NCBI RefSeq assembly: GCF_014192275.1
Contig: NZ_JACHXR010000016.1
Span: 1 to 64,000 of the forward strand
Source: Halomonas stenophila
Lineage (GTDB): Bacteria > Pseudomonadota > Gammaproteobacteria > Pseudomonadales > Halomonadaceae
DNA length: 64,000 nt
Direction of reading: 5' to 3'
Shown here: piece after piece, positions 8,930 through 17,250 of the stretch
Numbering within the stretch: position 1 is the stretch's first letter
How the letters are laid out: each line of letters opens with the position of its first letter
The notes under the pieces: model-generated
The model's input: only the letters and a program-made list of their open reading frames with translations
Database searches by the model: none
Told to the model about the DNA's origin: nothing
Program-made: the position numbers and the translations under genes

Positions 8930-9172
8930 ATGTCGGAAGTCCGCATCGCCCCGGGAGCCCAGCACGTCTTCCCCGAGGGCCAACTGGCCGAGAGCCTGGA
9001 ACTCGAGAATCGCCACAACGTCGGCGGGCCGGTTCGCTACCAGATCGCCGCCCGCCCTCAGGTGAGCATCGACATGACGCCCGACCAGGAGTATCGAGTC
9101 CAGGGCATCAACGGCCAGCAACTGACCGTCACCAACGGCCTGCCCAACAGCCTCTACTGCCGCTGGGGCTGA
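8930..9172 (+). CDS. Small conserved-looking protein between two AidA/PixA paralogues
   Basis: An 80-residue protein starting MSEVRIAPGAQHVFPEGQ and ending LPNSLYCRWG. I do not recognise a named domain. The composition is soluble and rich in beta-forming residues, with no signal peptide. An AGGAGG lies 7 bases before the ATG, and codon use matches the flanking genes, so I take it as real. Its position between two homologous AidA/PixA-type genes, 55 and 66 bases away, suggests one transcript and a shared role. Confidence 0.7.
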   Translation: MSEVRIAPGAQHVFPEGQLAESLELENRHNVGGPVRYQIAARPQVSIDMTPDQEYRVQGINGQQLTVTNGLPNSLYCRWG

Positions 9173-9238
9173 ACCTGGCAGACGCCTCGCCACCACGGGC
9201 GCCCTCCGGGGCGTCCGTCTCATCGTCGGGAGCCGCCC

Positions 9239-9943
9239 ATGTCGGAGACCTGCCTGGAAATCGAGCTGTCGAACGCGACCCTCGAATCGCTCAGGACCGG
9301 GGGCTATGCGCTGTTCGTGCTATTGCCGGTCGTGAGTTCCAACCGTAGCGGCGTGCCCCTGGTCTGGCAGTGCCGCGAGAACTACCTGGCCACCATCCGG
9401 GTGGTGATTCCCGAGTCCGATTTCGGCTATATCGCCACCACGACCATTGCCCCCGACCGGACCATCGCCATCGGCAGCCAGACCCCGGTCGCCTGCCACC
9501 AGCGGGTCGACGTCAGCGCCTCGGGGGCGCTCTCGACCACCTCCAGCGAGTTGCCGGGCATCTATTTCACCAGCCCCTCGGGGGCCCCGCGCTATACCTG
9601 CGGGCTGGCCAGGCGGGGCGACGGGGAGCCGGCCGCCTACTGCGCCTTCGACCTCTCCCCCACCCTCACGGTCTCGCTCGCCCCCTCCCCGGCCGTCCTC
9701 GTCTTCTTCGCCACCTCCCGTTACCGCCCGGGCACCTATCTCGAGGCGTCACTCGGCGCGGGTATCTACCTGCCCGTTCCACCGGGGACCACCAGGCGAG
9801 TCGACTACGACATCGGCGACGGCTGGCAGGCCGATGCCGTGGCACAGGCGAGCCCGGTGCCGAGCGGCACGCCCCTGGCGGAGCGGCTGCTCGAGCGCCC
9901 TTCCCCCGACGTCCCGCTGACCCGAGCCCTTCCGGCTCACTAG
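9239..9943 (+). CDS. AidA/PixA-type family protein, diverged paralogue
   Basis: A 234-residue soluble protein that aligns along its length with the product of 8209-8874. Shared blocks are GGYALFVLLPVVSSNRSGVPLVW versus the corresponding N-terminal block, CGLARRGDGEPAAYCAF versus CGISQQTGG...MCAF, and VDYDIGDGWQADA versus VSYDINEGWDWGG. The C-terminus is longer and proline-rich. A GGGAG lies before the ATG. Convergent with the TetR-family gene, whose stop codon is adjacent. It probably acts with its two upstream neighbours; the molecular role is unknown. Confidence 0.68.
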   Translation: MSETCLEIELSNATLESLRTGGYALFVLLPVVSSNRSGVPLVWQCRENYLATIRVVIPESDFGYIATTTIAPDRTIAIGSQTPVACHQRVDVSASGALSTTSSELPGIYFTSPSGAPRYTCGLARRGDGEPAAYCAFDLSPTLTVSLAPSPAVLVFFATSRYRPGTYLEASLGAGIYLPVPPGTTRRVDYDIGDGWQADAVAQASPVPSGTPLAERLLERPSPDVPLTRALPAH

Positions 9944-10558
9944 CTAGTCGAGCCAGGGCATCAGCGCCTTGCCACACGCCAGCCGGCGATGCAGGTACCG
10001 CCGGGTATCGTGCTGGCCGGGCGTGTCATCCCGGGCCCAGCAACGCAGGGTGGCGAGGAACAGCGCGGTCAGGGCGAGCTCCTCGAACCGCGCGCGGTGG
10101 CTGCCGTAGGGCGCCGCCAGATGGGCGGCCTGGCGCCACCACTGGATGGTTCGCGACAGGTCGAAGACCATCGGCACCCAGGTGTGGGGATGCGGCAGAT
10201 GCGCCTTGGTACGCAGCATCTGGATCGTGACGTCACGGTGCTCGGCCAGGGCATCGAGCCAGGCCAGCAGGCAGTGCTCGAGACGCTGGCGTGGCGGCCA
10301 GTCGGCGAAGCCGCCGGGCGTGTCGGCGAGCATGGCCCGCCAGCCCCGCAGGAACCAGGCATTGGCCACGTCATCCAGGTCGCGGTAGTGATCGAGGACG
10401 CGGGCGGCGGGAATCCCCAGCCGGGCGGCCACCTCGGTCAGGGTGACGGCCGGCCAGCCCACCTCCTCGGCGATCTGCAACGCCGTGGTCAGCAGGCTGT
10501 CGGCCAGCTGGCGATCCGGGTCATCGTCCCGCCGGGCATGCACGGGTGTCATGGTCAT
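9944..10558 (-). CDS. TetR-family transcriptional regulator
   Basis: An approximately 204-residue protein with an N-terminal TetR helix-turn-helix: ALQIAEEVGWPAVTLTEVA followed by ARLGIPAARVLDHYRDLDDV (residues about 25-65). The C-terminal ligand domain is helical (LLAWLDALAEHRDVTIQML). Of three closely spaced ATGs the middle one (10558) has GGAGGG 6 bases upstream and is preferred. It is convergent with the AidA/PixA cluster and may regulate it or the divergent gene at 10778. It also resembles the COQ9-like end of the TetR superfamily, so DNA binding is probable but unproven. Confidence 0.78.
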   Translation of the reverse strand: MTMTPVHARRDDDPDRQLADSLLTTALQIAEEVGWPAVTLTEVAARLGIPAARVLDHYRDLDDVANAWFLRGWRAMLADTPGGFADWPPRQRLEHCLLAWLDALAEHRDVTIQMLRTKAHLPHPHTWVPMVFDLSRTIQWWRQAAHLAAPYGSHRARFEELALTALFLATLRCWARDDTPGQHDTRRYLHRRLACGKALMPWLD

Positions 10559-10777
10559 GGCCATCCCTCCGCTGGCGCATTCGGACGTGCCTGGTTACTA
10601 CCATAGGCGCTAATCGCCAGGGGCGGCGATGCGGCAGGCTCGACGCAGGCTGCCGGTGGGCAGGGCCACCGGCACGGGGTATCCTCGGGGACGTTTCGCC
10701 AGGTGGCGGCGACCGCATGGCGACGCCCGGCGTCGCGACGCCCGACCCAACCACGTCCAGTCCGGCGGGAGATCTGC

Positions 10778-11686
10778 ATGCCCGACAAGCCGATCACGGT
10801 GTTCGGTGGCACCGGCTTCCTCGGCGCCACCCTGGTGCGCGAGCTGGTGGAGCTCGGCCGGCCGGTGCGCCTGGTCGCCCGACGACCGGTGAGGCCGGCC
10901 TGGGTCGAGCCCGGCGACCCCCTGGAGACCGTCGCCGCCGATATCCGTGACGACGACGCGGTGGCCGCGGCGGTGGCAGGCGCCGGCGCGGTGGTCAATG
11001 CGGTCAGCCTCTACGTCGAGACCCGCCGGCTGCGCTTCGAGACCATCCATGTGGAGGGGGCCGGGCGCCTGGCGCGGCTGGCCAGGGAGGCCGGCGTGAT
11101 CCGACTGGTGCAGCTCTCGGGCATCGGCGCCGACAGCCGCTCGCCCTCGGCCTATGTACGGGCCCGGGCAAGGGGCGAGGCCGCGGTGCTCGACGCCATG
11201 CCCAAGGCCATCATCCTGCGCCCCAGCGTGCTTTACGGCCCCGAGGACGCCTTCCTCGCCACCCTGGCCCGGCTCACGCGGCTGCCGGCGATTCCGCTGT
11301 TCGGCCGTGGCGAGACGCGCCTGCAACCGGTGCACGTGGTGGACGCGGCACGGGCCATCGCCCACCTGACCGGCGCCGACGCGCCGCGGCGGCGGCTGTT
11401 CGAGCTGGGCGGGGCCGATGTAATGAGCTACCGGGAGATCCTGGCGCTGGTGATGAGCCACCTGCATCGTGAGCGGCCCCTGGTCCCGGTGCCCTTCCTC
11501 GCCTGGCGGGCGCTGGCGATGCTGGCCTCGCCGCTGCCGAGCCCGCCGCTGACCCGCGACCAGGTCCTGCTCATGCAGCGCGACAACGTGGTCGGCGACG
11601 GCGTGGGCACCTTCGCCGACCTGGGCCTCGATGCCCGGTCCCTGCGCGAGGCCCTGCCGGCCTGCCTGCCCGTCGCCAACGCCTGA
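10778..11686 (+). CDS. NAD(P)-binding NDUFA9-like short-chain reductase
   Basis: A 302-residue protein with an N-terminal Rossmann fold: ITVFGGTGFLGATLVRELVE (residues 6-25), then VRLVARRPVRP. The pattern and size match atypical SDRs of the complex-I NDUFA9 type (YLQLSGIGAD-like block VQLSGIGADSRSPSAYVRAR, then ILRPSVLYGPEDAFL). These proteins bind NADP but often lack clear catalytic activity and help membrane-complex assembly or quinone-related metabolism. GGGAG precedes the ATG. It is followed 32 bases later by the PRPP synthetase homologue in the same direction, perhaps in one operon. Confidence 0.85.
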   Translation: MPDKPITVFGGTGFLGATLVRELVELGRPVRLVARRPVRPAWVEPGDPLETVAADIRDDDAVAAAVAGAGAVVNAVSLYVETRRLRFETIHVEGAGRLARLAREAGVIRLVQLSGIGADSRSPSAYVRARARGEAAVLDAMPKAIILRPSVLYGPEDAFLATLARLTRLPAIPLFGRGETRLQPVHVVDAARAIAHLTGADAPRRRLFELGGADVMSYREILALVMSHLHRERPLVPVPFLAWRALAMLASPLPSPPLTRDQVLLMQRDNVVGDGVGTFADLGLDARSLREALPACLPVANA

Positions 11687-11718
11687 AAGCGCCGGCGGGA
11701 AGGACTAAGCTTCGGGAC

Positions 11719-12696
11719 ATGAAACTGTTCACGCTAGAGGCCAGCCGTGCCTTCGGCGAGAAGGTCGCGAGCGCGCTGGGCACCTCGCTGGCTGCCCACG
11801 AGGAGCGCGACTTCGAGGATGGCGAGCACAAGGCGCGTCCGCTGGAGAGCGTTCGCGGCGAAGATGTCTACGTGCTGCAGAGCCTCAACGGTGAGCCCCA
11901 CCAGAGCCCCAACGACCGTCTCTGCCGCCTGCTGTTCTTCCTCGGCGCCGTGCGCGAAGCCGGTGCACGACGGGTCACCGCGGTGATGCCCTATCTCGCC
12001 TATGCCCGCAAGGATCGCCGCACCAAGACCCGTGACCCGGTGACCTCCCGCTATCTCGCCATGCTGCTGGAGTCCATGGGCGTCGACGCGGTCATGACCC
12101 TCGAGGTCCACAACCCCGCCGCCTTCCAGAACGCCTTCCGTTGCCGGGCCTACCACCTGGACACCTATCGCCTGTTCGCCGAGCGCATCCTCCCCCACTG
12201 CGGAGACGACCCGCTGGTGGTGGCCTCCCCCGACCCCGGCGGCGTGAAGCGTGCCCAGGGCTTCCGGGAGATGCTGGAGGCCCAGTCGGGCCGGGGCATC
12301 GGCGCCGCCTATATGGAGAAGCGGCGCAGCGAGGGCCATGTCAGCGGCACCCTGCTGGCCGGTGAGGTCGACGGCGCCACCGTGCTGGTCATGGACGACC
12401 TGATCAGCTCGGGAGGCACCCTGCTACGTGCCGCCCAGGCGTGCCTGGACCGCGGGGCAAAGCGCGTCATCGGCCTGGCTGCCCACGGCCTGTTCGTGGG
12501 AGACGCCGAGCGGGTGATCGCCGACCCGCGGCTATCGAGGGTTCTCGTCACCGACAGCCTGCCGCCGACCCGGCTGCCTCCCCGGGTGGCCGAACGTCAC
12601 CTGAAGGTGGTCAGCGCCGCGCCGCTCTTCGCCGAGGCCATCCGCCGCCTCCAGTGTGACGGGTCGCTCACCGACCTGCTCGGTGGCCCGGCCTGA
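11719..12696 (+). CDS. Ribose-phosphate pyrophosphokinase homologue
   Basis: A 325-residue phosphoribosyltransferase-fold protein of the Prs family. It shows RDFEDGEHKARP (N-terminal substrate strand), VMPYLAYARKDRRTK (ATP/flexible loop region with the Arg-Lys-Asp-Arg motif) and VLVMDDLISSGGTL (PRPP loop). Prs makes PRPP from ribose-5-phosphate and ATP for nucleotide, His and Trp synthesis. The loop reads DDLISSGGT where classical Prs has DDMVDTGGT, as in archaeal-like or paralogous members. A second distant paralogue lies at 47768-48673, so neither need be the main cellular Prs. The start is 32 bases after the upstream gene. Confidence 0.85.
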   Translation: MKLFTLEASRAFGEKVASALGTSLAAHEERDFEDGEHKARPLESVRGEDVYVLQSLNGEPHQSPNDRLCRLLFFLGAVREAGARRVTAVMPYLAYARKDRRTKTRDPVTSRYLAMLLESMGVDAVMTLEVHNPAAFQNAFRCRAYHLDTYRLFAERILPHCGDDPLVVASPDPGGVKRAQGFREMLEAQSGRGIGAAYMEKRRSEGHVSGTLLAGEVDGATVLVMDDLISSGGTLLRAAQACLDRGAKRVIGLAAHGLFVGDAERVIADPRLSRVLVTDSLPPTRLPPRVAERHLKVVSAAPLFAEAIRRLQCDGSLTDLLGGPA

Positions 12697-12708
12697 GCCC
12701 GGCGCGGT

Positions 12709-13761
12709 TCAGTCCGGCATCGCCCATCGGACGGCCGACTCGGCCAGGGCCAGGTAGTCCCGGGCCTGGGGCTCCCAGGCCTCGGGATCGCGGGGGTGGG
12801 GCTCCAGCAGGTGGGAAAGCGCCAGCCGCGCCCGAAGGCAGGCGCGATAGGCGCGGTAGAAGGCCAGCACCCGGGGATCGGGGGTGTCTTCCAGTGCCTG
12901 GCCGACTCGCCGGAACAGCCGCTCGCCGATCCAGGCGCCCCCCAGCCGCTCGCACTCCAGCGCCAGCAGGCTCAGCTCGTCGAAGGGATCCACCAGACGC
13001 AGATTGCGGTTGAACTCCAGGCAATCGATGACCACCGGCGGCTCGACCAGGCAGACATGCTCGGGGCGCAGATCCCCGTGCCCTTCCTTGATGCGGCCCT
13101 CCCGGGCGCGCCGTCCCACCAGGTCCGGGGCCTCGTCCAGCAGACGATCCATACGATCCAGCACCGACGCCACCCGGTCTCCGGGCATCGCGAAGCGGCG
13201 ATCGGCCATGATCTCTCGGTTCCTTGCCTGTTCCCGGGCGAAACGGGCGACGTAGTCCTCGGCGGGCAGATCCTCGGGAGCGAGCCCGGAGTAGAAGTTC
13301 CCGAGCAGGTCGGCGAGCGCATCGATCCGCTCCGGGGCGACGTCGCCCCTGGCCAGGGCCTCGTTCAGCAGGCGATGTTCGGGCAAGCGACGCATCACCA
13401 CCAGCCAGTCGACGATCCCCTCGCGACTCGACAGCGCCAGCGCCCCGCCGGCACCGCGGCCGAGGGGCTCGACCCCCAGGTAGACATCCGGCGCCAGGCG
13501 GCGGTTGAGGCGGATTTCCTCGCGGCACAGAAACTCCCGGGAGGCCAGTCGGTGGCAATCACGGTGCCGGTACTCGACGGGCTTCTTGAGCTTGTAGACG
13601 CGCTCTCCCGCCAGGAAGACGAAGGCCATGTGGGTTTCCTTGACCTCCACTTCCCCCTCGCAGTCGGGGTAGGCCTGGGGCCGGGAGAGGTGCGCGACCT
13701 TGTCGCGCAGCGGCACCGCCGCCCTGCCGTTATCGGAACCCTCGTGTCTCGGCTTGGCCAT
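12709..13761 (-). CDS. Aminoglycoside-phosphotransferase-fold protein (COG2187-like)
   Basis: A 350-residue protein with a kinase-like fold. THMAFVFLAGERVYKLKKPV (near 45) carries the ATP-binding lysines, and EGHGDLRPEHV (near 228) is the catalytic loop, followed by IDCLEFNRNLRLVDPFDE (DFE-like metal site). This matches the N-terminal half of COG2187 proteins, which in many bacteria are fused to a second AAA kinase domain; here only the first half is present. Its substrate is unknown. The start ATG has GGAGGT 6 bases upstream. It is convergent with the Prs homologue and lies just downstream of the PhnA-like gene, which faces the same way. Confidence 0.82.
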   Translation of the reverse strand: MAKPRHEGSDNGRAAVPLRDKVAHLSRPQAYPDCEGEVEVKETHMAFVFLAGERVYKLKKPVEYRHRDCHRLASREFLCREEIRLNRRLAPDVYLGVEPLGRGAGGALALSSREGIVDWLVVMRRLPEHRLLNEALARGDVAPERIDALADLLGNFYSGLAPEDLPAEDYVARFAREQARNREIMADRRFAMPGDRVASVLDRMDRLLDEAPDLVGRRAREGRIKEGHGDLRPEHVCLVEPPVVIDCLEFNRNLRLVDPFDELSLLALECERLGGAWIGERLFRRVGQALEDTPDPRVLAFYRAYRACLRARLALSHLLEPHPRDPEAWEPQARDYLALAESAVRWAMPD

Positions 13762-13789
13762 CACGTACCTCCGGCGTGCCGATGGCGCC

Positions 13790-14128
13790 TCACACCTTCT
13801 TGACGAACGCCGACTTCAGTTTCATCGCCCCGATGCCGTCGATCCTGCAGTCGATATCATGATCCCCGTCGACCAGGCGGATGTTCTTGACCTTGGTGCC
13901 GACCTTCACCACCGAGGAGGAGCCCTTGATCTTGAGATCCTTGATGACGGTAACGGTGTCACCATCGGCGAGCACATTACCGTTGGCGTCGCGAACCACT
14001 GGCGAATCGTCCTCGCCTGAGGTGGCCTCTTTGGACCATTCATGGCCGCATTCCGGGCAGACGTACTGCAGGCCATCATCGTAGGTGAACTCGGAAGCAC
14101 ATTCGGGACACGCCAGCATACCATTCAT
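13790..14128 (-). CDS. yjdM: PhnA-like zinc-ribbon protein (YjdM family)
   Basis: A 112-residue protein. Residues 1-35 form a zinc ribbon (LACPECASEFTYDDG, then YVCPECGHEW), and the rest is the PhnA domain (DSPVVRDANGNVLADGDTV, then VIKDLKIKGSSSVVKVGTKV). It is almost collinear with E. coli YjdM, once annotated as alkylphosphonate utilisation protein PhnA. The biochemical role is not settled. I chose the start MNGMLACPEC because it gives the family's length and has GAGGT upstream. It lies 28 bases upstream of the kinase-fold gene on the same strand. Confidence 0.92.
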   Translation of the reverse strand: MNGMLACPECASEFTYDDGLQYVCPECGHEWSKEATSGEDDSPVVRDANGNVLADGDTVTVIKDLKIKGSSSVVKVGTKVKNIRLVDGDHDIDCRIDGIGAMKLKSAFVKKV

Positions 14129-14458
14129 GGTAGGGGACCTCGGATGGGTTGGGGAGCCGGCAAGCCTACAGGGTCGGCCTCGCGGGCACCATATCGGGCT
14201 TTCCGTCATGCAGCAGGCCCAGATGCCGATCTTCAGGGCCGCGCTGGATACCCAGCACGAGACCGTGATCCCCAGCCCCTCGCGGGCGACCGCCCGCCCG
14301 AAGGCCTGGGGGCTCGGCGAGCACGGGGAGCCCCCGGCATCGACCCTGCCCCGATGGAGCACCAGCGACCACGGCGCGGGCGAGTCAACGGTCGCCCGAG
14401 CGGCGATGCCGGGCTATCCTCCAAGGCCGGACGCCCATCAGAAGCAGAGAGGATGCCG
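14129..14458. other. Divergent intergenic region with a GC-rich hairpin
   Basis: About 330 bp with no convincing gene. It must hold divergent promoters for the PhnA-like gene and the reductase at 14459. A perfect inverted repeat, GGGGGCTC (14308-14315) with GAGCCCCC (14328-14335), sits in the middle without a T-run, so its role (terminator or protein site) is open. Confidence 0.45.
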
Positions 14459-15403
14459 ATGAGATTCGCGATCATGGGAAGCGGCGGCGTGGGGGGCTAC
14501 TTCGGTGCCCGCCTGGCCGAGGCCGGCGAGGACGTCACCTTCATCGCCCGCGGCGAGCACCTGGCGGCGATCCGCCGCGACGGCCTGCGGGTCGTCAGCA
14601 TCAAGGGGGATGTCGCCATCGCCCCGGCCAGCGCCACCGACGATCCGGCCGAGGTCGGCGTGGTCGACGCGGTGCTGCTGGCGGTGAAGGCCTGGCAGGT
14701 GCCGACCGCCGCCGAGGCCATCCGCCCCCTGGTCGGCCCGGACACCCTGGTGCTGCCCCTCGAGAACGGGGTGGAGGCCGCCGATACCCTGAGCGAGGTG
14801 CTCGGCGAGCCGGCGGTCCTGGACGGCCTGTGCGGCATCCTCGCCTGGCGCGAGGCACCGGGGCTGATCCGCCATGCCGGGGTCGACCCCTTCGTGCGCT
14901 TCGGGACGCGCCTGCCCGCGCAACGGGCCGGCGCCGAGCGTCTCAAGGCCGCCTTCGACCGCACCCTCGGCGTCAGCGCCGAGATGCCCGAGGACATCGA
15001 GGTGGCGGTATGGAGCAAGTTCCTGTTCATCTGTGCCATGAGCGGCATCGGCGCCATCACCCGCGCCCCGCTGGGAGTGACCCGCCAGTTGCCGGAGACC
15101 CGCGGGCTGATCGAGCAGATCCTCGCCGAGATCGAGGCGGTGGCCCGGGCCCGGGGCGTGGCCCTGCCGGCGGATGCCGTCGAGCGCGCCCTGGCCTTCA
15201 TCGACGGGCTGCCGGCCCAGAGTACCGCCTCCATGCAGCGCGACATCATGGAGGGGCGCCCCTCGGAACTGGAGGCCCAGAACGGTGCCGTGGTGCGCCT
15301 GGGCCAGGCCGCCGACGTGGCGACCCCGGTCAATGCCATGATCCATGCCGCCCTGCTGCCCCAGGAGAACTCCGCCCGCGGTGCCAAGGCCGAGACCTGG
15401 TAG
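14459..15403 (+). CDS. 2-dehydropantoate 2-reductase family protein
   Basis: A 314-residue protein with an N-terminal NADP fold (MRFAIMGSGGVGGYFGARLA) and the C-terminal helical ApbA/PanE domain (VWSKFLFICAMSGIGAITRAP containing the catalytic Lys, then GRPSELEAQNGAVVRLG with the conserved Ser-Glu). The classical enzyme reduces 2-ketopantoate to pantoate for coenzyme A synthesis. Many genomes carry several paralogues acting on other 2-keto acids, so I do not name it panE. The second of two ATGs (14459) is chosen because AGAGAGG lies 6 bases upstream. Confidence 0.9.
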   Translation: MRFAIMGSGGVGGYFGARLAEAGEDVTFIARGEHLAAIRRDGLRVVSIKGDVAIAPASATDDPAEVGVVDAVLLAVKAWQVPTAAEAIRPLVGPDTLVLPLENGVEAADTLSEVLGEPAVLDGLCGILAWREAPGLIRHAGVDPFVRFGTRLPAQRAGAERLKAAFDRTLGVSAEMPEDIEVAVWSKFLFICAMSGIGAITRAPLGVTRQLPETRGLIEQILAEIEAVARARGVALPADAVERALAFIDGLPAQSTASMQRDIMEGRPSELEAQNGAVVRLGQAADVATPVNAMIHAALLPQENSARGAKAETW

Positions 15404-15427
15404 GCGTCGTCGACGGCGGGCCGCCCC

Positions 15428-16549
15428 TCACTCGCCGTTTCCCGACCAGTCCAGCACCAGTCGCTCCCGCTGGTCGAGCCGAACCCGGGCGCCCAGGGGA
15501 CGGCTTTCCCGGTCGAGTACTCGGCACAGCCAGCGCGTCGCCTCCTCGTCGGCCCGCTCGAGGCGGAAGCGACGCAGCCGCATGGGCACCATGGTCAGCG
15601 ACTGCAGCCGGCCATCGGCATGGCACAGCACGGGGAAATACAGCAGCACCAGGTCGCCCCGGTAGCTCTCGTGGCCACCGATGCCCTCATAGTCGTTGAT
15701 CAGGTCACCGCAGCCGTAGAGGATGAGCTTGCCATGGTGGACCTCGATGCCCAGTGGATGGTGGGAAGAGTGCCCCCACACCAGGTCCACGCCGGCGTCG
15801 TCGATCAGCCGCTGGGCGAAGGCGCGGTGCTGGGCCGGGAGGGCATAGCCCCAGTTGCCGCCCCAGTGCAGGGAAACGACCGCCAGCTCCCCCGGCGGAC
15901 GCCGCCGGATCCGGCGGGCGACCTCGCGAACACCGGCATCGCCGGGACGCCGCAGCAGGTCGACCCCGGGACGTGAGGAGGTGGCCTCCCAGCGCTCCGG
16001 CACGCCACTGTTCGGCAGGCCCAGGGACAGCAGGCGCACCCGTCCACCCGGCGTCGACAGGCAGAGTGGCGCCGTGGCCTCGTCGCGCTCCCGCCCGGCA
16101 CCGACATGCCGCAGGCCCGCCGCGTCCAGGGCCTCGAGGGTCTCCAGCAGGCCGGCCTCGCCCCAGTCCAGCACGTGGTTGTTGGCCAGGGTACAGGCAT
16201 CCACGCCCGCCGCCGCCAGGACGGGCAGGTTATCGGGGTGCATGCGGTAGTTGATGCCCTTGGGCTCGGCGGCCTCGCTGGTGGTGACTGCGGTCTCCAG
16301 GTTGATCAACCGCAGGTCCGGGGCATGTTCGGCCAGTTCCGCCAGGGCGTCGCCCCACACATAGGCGAAGTCGACCGGATAGGGAATGGGGCCATGGACC
16401 GTCTCGGCCAGGCGCACATAGCCCTCGGCCGAGTCCATGTAGCCTTCGTACAAGCGGGGATCACCGGGATGGGGCAGGATCTGGTCGATGCCGCGCCCGG
16501 TCATCACATCACCGGTCAGCCACAGGCTGAGGTCGGAAGAGGTCGTCAT
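15428..16549 (-). CDS. CapA-family protein (PGA_cap metallophosphatase-like)
   Basis: A 373-residue protein without signal peptide. It has the CapA/PgsA pattern: LWLTGDVMTGRGIDQILPHP (metal-binding Asp), LRLINLETAVT, CTLANNHVLDWGEAG (Asn-His), VVSLHWGGNWGY and LVWGHSSHHPLGIEVHHGKLILYGCGDLI. In the family this calcineurin-like fold is associated with poly-gamma-glutamate synthesis, but free cytosolic relatives exist. The start ATG has GGAGGTGA upstream. Its start lies 11 bases downstream of the deaminase stop on the same strand, so the two are probably cotranscribed. The substrate is unknown. Confidence 0.9.
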   Translation of the reverse strand: MTTSSDLSLWLTGDVMTGRGIDQILPHPGDPRLYEGYMDSAEGYVRLAETVHGPIPYPVDFAYVWGDALAELAEHAPDLRLINLETAVTTSEAAEPKGINYRMHPDNLPVLAAAGVDACTLANNHVLDWGEAGLLETLEALDAAGLRHVGAGRERDEATAPLCLSTPGGRVRLLSLGLPNSGVPERWEATSSRPGVDLLRRPGDAGVREVARRIRRRPPGELAVVSLHWGGNWGYALPAQHRAFAQRLIDDAGVDLVWGHSSHHPLGIEVHHGKLILYGCGDLINDYEGIGGHESYRGDLVLLYFPVLCHADGRLQSLTMVPMRLRRFRLERADEEATRWLCRVLDRESRPLGARVRLDQRERLVLDWSGNGE

Positions 16550-16560
16550 TCCTTCACCTC

Positions 16561-16998
16561 CTACTCGCCGATATCCTCGTGCCACAGCTCGGGGGAAGCG
16601 GCGATGAAGCGCTCCATCAGCGCGATGCACTCCGGATCCTGCAGCACCTCGACCTCGACGCCGCGCTCCCGCAGCAGGGCCTCCTCGCCCAGGAAGGTAC
16701 GGTTCTCGCCGATCACCACCCGGGGAATGCCGTAGAGCAGGATGGCGCCCGTGCACATCGCGCAGGGCGAGAGCGTGGTGTAGAGGGTCGAGTCGCGATA
16801 GATCGCCGCCGGCTGCCGCCCGGCGTTGTCCAGGGCATCCATCTCGCCGTGCAGCACCGCACTGCCCAGTTGCACGCGGCGGTTGTGACCGCTGCCGAGG
16901 ATCACTCCCCGGTGCACCAGGACCGACCCGATCGGAATGCCGCCCTCCGCGAGGCTGTCGCGCGCCTCGTTCAGGGCGGCCTTCATGAAGTGCTCCAT
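16561..16998 (-). CDS. Nucleoside/cytosine deaminase-like protein
   Basis: A 145-residue zinc deaminase of the cytidine-deaminase superfamily. The motif AVLHGEMDALDNAG (His-x-Glu) and SPCAMCTGAILLYG (Pro-Cys-x2-Cys) provide the zinc ligands and proton shuttle. EARDSLAEGGIPIGSVLV is typical of yeast-type cytosine deaminases and bacterial relatives. It probably hydrolyses cytosine or a related amino-heterocycle to the oxo form. The length fits the single-domain enzyme. It precedes the CapA-family gene in an apparent two-gene operon. Confidence 0.9.
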   Translation of the reverse strand: MEHFMKAALNEARDSLAEGGIPIGSVLVHRGVILGSGHNRRVQLGSAVLHGEMDALDNAGRQPAAIYRDSTLYTTLSPCAMCTGAILLYGIPRVVIGENRTFLGEEALLRERGVEVEVLQDPECIALMERFIAASPELWHEDIGE

Positions 16999-17250
16999 GT
17001 CACGCTCTCCGTTGCGTTGGCTTGCGCATCAGCCTACGCCGGCCACCCCGGGGCGACCAGCCCCACCCGACCTCACCCCGCGACGACGGGCGCCAGCCCA
17101 AGGCCGGTCAGGAGCCGAGCCTCGCCCCCATCGGCAACGCCACGGCCCCATGCGTGGCGTTGCCGTTTGGGAAGCTCCCGATCGATAGCGGCTATGCTGA
17201 TAACTGAATGACACCCAGCTCTCTACCGCCATGCTCCCGGGAGCCTGACC

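Noticed and set aside
8930..9172. The 80-residue gene as a shadow of the 9239 gene or antisense of a real minus-strand frame
   Set aside because: It has its own AGGAGG, a fitting position between paralogues and codon use like its neighbours; the antisense frame at 8864-9223 has none of these.
16561..16998. Deaminase gene as part of a defence module (as in some dCTP deaminase systems)
   Set aside because: Sequence motifs are those of small cytosine-type deaminases and its only partner is a CapA-family gene; nothing else suggests defence.
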